A stretch of DNA of 64,000 bases from Azotobacter salinestris (lineage in GTDB: Bacteria; Pseudomonadota; Gammaproteobacteria; Pseudomonadales; Pseudomonadaceae), in assembly GCF_009363155.1 (NCBI RefSeq), contig NZ_CP045302.1:3145001-3209000 (forward strand), in the 5' to 3' direction. A program made the position numbers and the translations under genes. The notes under the pieces are model-generated. The model searched no databases. It was not told the DNA's origin and saw nothing but the letters and a program-made list of their open reading frames with translations. This document shows positions 60,392 through 64,000 of this stretch, piece by piece. Numbering within the stretch: position 1 is the stretch's first letter; each line of letters begins with the position of its first letter.

Positions 60392-60814
60392 GTGAGTCTG
60401 ATCAAGATGTTGGCGGCACCGGTCGCCGTGTTGTCCCTGTGGGCGGCGAGTGTCCAGGCCGCGACCGATGCGGAAATCGCCGAGCGTCTGAAGCCGGTCG
60501 GCGAGGTCTGCGTGGCCGGTCAGGAATGCAAGGGCGTCGCTACCGCTGCTGCCGGCGCCGCTGGCGGTGCTGCACGTAGCGGTGACGACGTCGTCGCCAG
60601 GTACTGCAACGCCTGCCATGGCACCGGCCTGCTGAACGCGCCGAAGGTTGGCGACAACGCTGCCTGGCAAACCCGGGCCGATGCCAAGGGCGGCCTCGAC
60701 GGCTTGCTCAAGTCGGCAATCGCCGGTCTCAACGCCATGCCGCCGAAAGGCACCTGCGCCGACTGCTCGGACGACGAGCTGAAGGCCGCCATCGGCAAGA
60801 TGTCCGGCCTCTGA
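60392..60814 (+). CDS. cycB: Cytochrome c5 family protein
   Basis: 140 residues from GTG 60392 (reads SLIKMLAAPVAVLSLWAA, a signal peptide with cleavage near VQA-ATD), with AGGGGGG just upstream; an ATG at 60377 lacks this. One heme site CNACH and a C-terminal CADC that forms the c5 disulfide; a Met ligand is available in LNAMPPKG. Periplasmic electron carrier. A second Cys pair (CVAGQEC) precedes the heme site. Position next to pauR matches P. aeruginosa cycB. Confidence 0.94.
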   Translation: MSLIKMLAAPVAVLSLWAASVQAATDAEIAERLKPVGEVCVAGQECKGVATAAAGAAGGAARSGDDVVARYCNACHGTGLLNAPKVGDNAAWQTRADAKGGLDGLLKSAIAGLNAMPPKGTCADCSDDELKAAIGKMSGL

Positions 60815-60830
60815 TCGCGACCTGGCCGAA

Positions 60831-60862
60831 GACGAAGCCGCCTGCGGGCGGCTTCGTCGTTT
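60831..60862 (+). terminator. Rho-independent terminator
   Basis: 12-bp perfect stem GACGAAGCCGCC / GGCGGCTTCGTC with loop TGCG, then GTTT. It ends cycB and also faces the convergent xpt gene. Confidence 0.88.
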
Positions 60863-60866
60863 CTGC

Positions 60867-61818
<952 letters not shown>

Positions 61819-61846
61819 GATCAAGCTCCTGCTCGATAAGGTTGTT

Positions 61847-62032
61847 AGGGCCTGTTGACGTTTGGGCGTAGGCCCCGTCCCTGCGGGTTGCGCGGCAAAT
61901 GCCGCCATACGGCGTTGCAGGTCTTGGCAAGGGAATGACCATTGCCGGCGACCCGCGCCTTGCCGAACGCGGCCCGGCCTGGCGGCATTTGGCGCGGCAA
62001 CGCGGCTCGCTCCAAAACATCAACAGACCCTG
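61847..62032. mobile_element. MITE-like nested-palindrome element, copy 2
   Basis: 186 bases, related to 1773-2068 in the opposite orientation, but lacking about 110 bases of the other copy. Left end AGGGCCTGTTGACG is intact; the right end is diverged (CATCAACAGACCCT). Inner palindrome arms around GGCAAATGCCGCCA are kept. Its right end lies two bases before the stop of the catalase-like gene. Confidence 0.78.
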
Positions 62033-62033
62033 G

Positions 62034-63035
62034 TCACTGCCCGGCCTGGCGCTTGGCGAAGGACACCGCGTAGGCGGGGGAGCGGAAGCGCAGGATGGGA
62101 TCGTCGGTCGGGGCGATGCCCTCGGCCATCACCAGCGGATCGAAGTTGATCTTCTCGCAGGCGGCGCTCTTCTGCGGCATGGCCGCGGTCAGGGTCAGGG
62201 TGCCGACCTTCACCTGCTCGCGGTTCTCCGGCCAGGCGACCGTCGGATCGTTCTCCGGGTCGCCGGGCTGGCCGATGCTCACCAGCATGTCCCAGCGCAC
62301 CGGGCCCTGGGCGGTGCGCTGAATCAGCCGCTCCTCGAGGAAGTTGGCCGGCAGGCTCTTCAGCTCCTCGTCGGAGAGGCTCTTCTCGCCGTCCTCGGGT
62401 ACGAAGCGCCAGCGCACCAGGGTAGTCTTGCCGGTGGCGTCGATGAACTTGAAGGTGTGGATGCCGAAGTAGCTGCTGTTGGCGAAGCTCGGCGGCGGGT
62501 TGTGCTCGGCGAGGAATTGCGCCTGCGCCCGGCTGTCCGGATGGCTGGCCCGGAAGGCCTCGAGCCTGGCCGGATCGGGCTTGCCGGTGGCCGGGTCGGG
62601 CTTCAGGGCGACGATCTGGTCGAGGAAGGTCCTGGGATGGGCCGCGCCGAAGACCGGGGTGTTGATCATCGTCATGTGCTGCAGGGCGCCGCCGGGCAGG
62701 CGGAATTCCAGGGCCATGCCGCGGACGCTCTTGGCCGTATCGGCGATCCTGGGGTTGCCGCCCGGCAGCGAGAGGCGCGCGACGACCGGCACGGGCTCTC
62801 CGGAGAACAGCGCCGAGCGCGACCAGGTGGCAGCAGCGGGCTGGCCGACGAACTCGCCGAGCGCGCAGGTGCCCTTGATGTGGTTGCGCCGCTCGCCCGG
62901 CGTCACCCCGAAGGTGTCCTCGAGGGCGGCCACCACCTGCGCCGGGGTCACCTCGTCCTGCGCCGCCATCCCCAAGGGGGCGACCAGTCCCAGCCCGGCG
63001 GCCAGCAGCCACCCCGGCAGATCTTTTCTCTGCAT
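62034..63035 (-). CDS. Catalase-related heme peroxidase (SrpA-like)
   Basis: 333 residues, short members of the catalase superfamily, with a signal peptide (LPGWLLAAGLGLVAPLGMAA). The distal heme His lies in RNHIKGTCALGEF, followed by NTPVF and a fold ending in the proximal heme Tyr region RSPAYAVSF. About 150 residues shorter than classical catalase, with no flavodoxin or NADPH region. A periplasmic peroxidase role is likely. It lies downstream of the broken fdhE on the same strand. Confidence 0.9.
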   Translation of the reverse strand: MQRKDLPGWLLAAGLGLVAPLGMAAQDEVTPAQVVAALEDTFGVTPGERRNHIKGTCALGEFVGQPAAATWSRSALFSGEPVPVVARLSLPGGNPRIADTAKSVRGMALEFRLPGGALQHMTMINTPVFGAAHPRTFLDQIVALKPDPATGKPDPARLEAFRASHPDSRAQAQFLAEHNPPPSFANSSYFGIHTFKFIDATGKTTLVRWRFVPEDGEKSLSDEELKSLPANFLEERLIQRTAQGPVRWDMLVSIGQPGDPENDPTVAWPENREQVKVGTLTLTAAMPQKSAACEKINFDPLVMAEGIAPTDDPILRFRSPAYAVSFAKRQAGQ

Positions 63036-63127
63036 CTTCGTTTCCTCGTTGTCTCTGACTGAGAGGCGTCGTGGCGGATAGGTCCGGGCCGGCCGCGCGA
63101 AAGCAACTGGAGGCGTGGCGGCGCGGG

Positions 63128-63829
63128 CTATTCGCCGGCGATCAGCAGGGGATTGTAGCCGCTGCGCTGGTAGTCCCCCTGCTCGGCGAGGGCCACGTCC
63201 AGCGCCAGGCTGGCCAGATCGTCGGCCAGCGGCTCGGCGCGGGCGTCGAGCTCGCGCGGCACCAGCTTGAGGTAGTGCCTACAGTCGCCGCAGGCTTCCG
63301 CCTAGGCCGGCAGGAAGGGCTTGCCCCGCTCGTCCTCCAGGTCTAGGTAGAGGAGCTTGCCGCCACGACCGCAGACACTGCACTTGACCCGCTCCAGATG
63401 CCATTCCGTGGCGCAGAGGCTGCAGTGCAGGTAGCGCACGCCGCTGCGCTGCGGCTCGATGTGGACCACGCTGGCCACCGGCGCCGAGCCGCAGCAGGGG
63501 CAGAGCGCCTGGGCCAGACGCACCCAGGCCAGCTGCAGGGCTGCCGCCACCAGCGGCATCAGCCCGCGCGGGGCGGCGAGCAGCGGGCGCTGCCGTTCGC
63601 CGGCGTACAGCTCCAGCGCATCGAGCCGGGCGACGAGGTCCGCCTTCCAGGCGACGTTCGGGCGCAGCGCGTGAATGACCAGGGGCGCCATGCCGTGCGC
63701 CAGGGCCAGGTCGAAGGCGTCCGGCGCGGGGTGCCAGGCAGCCTCGGCGTCGGGCAGCACCATCGCCAGCGGCTGCATGACGCCCGCCGGCGCGCTGCCG
63801 AAGGCGTGCCGGGACGCGGCGCCGTTCAT
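63128..63829 (-). pseudogene. fdhE: fdhE remnant with in-frame TAG and missing N-terminal part
   Basis: Formate dehydrogenase accessory/maturation protein FdhE, a rubredoxin-like protein that binds the enzyme after assembly. Frame from ATG 63829 (overlaps the fdnI stop, ATGA). All four CxxC motifs are visible: CPCC, CSLC, CSVC and, after the break, CGDC. The frame stops at TAG 63302-63304, then continues in the same frame for 57 codons (AEACGDCRHYLKL...PLLIAGE) to the natural stop at 63128. The total of about 233 codons is some 75 short of the family; the missing part is the N-terminal helical region with the AERLR and DYLxF motifs. Two independent lesions argue for a non-functional gene. Confidence 0.85.
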
Positions 63830-64000
63830 GGGCGGTTCCTTGGCGGCCGGTCGGCCAATGGCTCCCGGATGCCCTCGCCCGGCCGCTCGCCGTGCACGAC
63901 CTCCTCGTACCAGAGCGAGTGGTGGTGCCAGGCCCAGGCCCGGCTGACCCGCCCCCGGGTCATGGCGCGGATCGAACCCTTGACCCAGATCGCCGAGTAG
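63826..64000 (-). CDS. fdnI: Formate dehydrogenase gamma subunit (cytochrome b556), 3' end
   Basis: Partial: the last 57 codons, cut by the window edge. [27 protein letters not shown] is the typical end of FdnI/FdoI, the membrane subunit that carries b hemes and passes electrons from formate to quinone. The stop overlaps the start of fdhE (ATGA), as expected in fdnGHI-fdhE operons. The rest of the operon lies beyond the window. Confidence 0.9.
   Translation of the reverse strand, partial: YSAIWVKGSIRAMTRGRVSRAWAWHHHSLWYEEVVHGERPGEGIREPLADRPPRNRP

Noticed and set aside
63302-63304. TAG in fdhE as a programmed amber or pyrrolysine codon
   Set aside because: Nothing in Pseudomonadaceae supports pyrrolysine. 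The missing N-terminal part points to decay rather than recoding.

Overview
This is a GC-rich chromosomal segment of a gammaproteobacterium of the Pseudomonadaceae. Gene order and protein sequences match Pseudomonas. The many small palindromic repeats, an IS1182-type element and the YfhL/FdIII-type ferredoxin would fit Azotobacter or a stutzeri-like Pseudomonas, but I cannot fix the genus from sequence alone. No rRNA, tRNA, prophage or CRISPR array is visible.

Three blocks can be recognised by synteny with P. aeruginosa (gene numbers from memory). Block A (1-47.1 kb) follows the PA0341-PA0376 order: lgt, thyA, a GTPase/membrane-protein pair, a glycerophosphodiesterase, folA, a phosphodiesterase, ilvD, a PfpI-type protein, mutM, a Na/Pi symporter, a DUF1615 lipoprotein, ggt-fdx-coaD, a hydrolase, rsmD, two M16 peptidases, ftsY-ftsE-ftsX and rpoH. 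Accessory DNA interrupts it: a TnpB-only IS200/IS605-type element (8.5-9.8 kb), a hybrid sensor kinase with an HD-GYP response regulator (9.9-13.9 kb), an IS1182-family element (17.2-18.9 kb) and a hipBA toxin-antitoxin operon behind unusually AT-rich DNA (18.9-20.7 kb).

Block B (47.2-61.4 kb) follows PA5317-PA5298: a peptide-binding protein, rpmB-rpmG, the polyamine-catabolism genes kauB and a pauB/puuB-like oxidase, lrp divergent from dadA-ridA-dadX, pauR, cytochrome c5 and xpt. Here D-/L-alanine catabolism (Lrp, DadA, RidA, DadX) sits beside putrescine/gamma-glutamyl-polyamine oxidation (KauB, PauB-like oxidase, repressor PauR). Block C (62-64 kb) holds a catalase-like protein and the end of a respiratory formate dehydrogenase operon (fdnI 3' end and fdhE). 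fdhE is decayed: it lacks the N-terminal part of the family and has an in-frame TAG.

The most notable structural signals are: two copies of a nested-palindrome, MITE-like element near the two ends of the window (1773-2068 and 61847-62032), one of which contributes the stop codon of the adjacent GTPase gene; paired short palindromes that even encode the C-terminus of Lgt; an 11-bp direct repeat flanking the TnpB element; an SRPBCC-GNAT in-frame fusion; a perfect ANR/FNR box upstream of a small membrane protein; and block junctions that coincide with repeats. I did not find a convincing wholly new multi-gene system. The best accessory candidates are the TnpB element with its self-matching flank and a stand-alone NERD-helicase.
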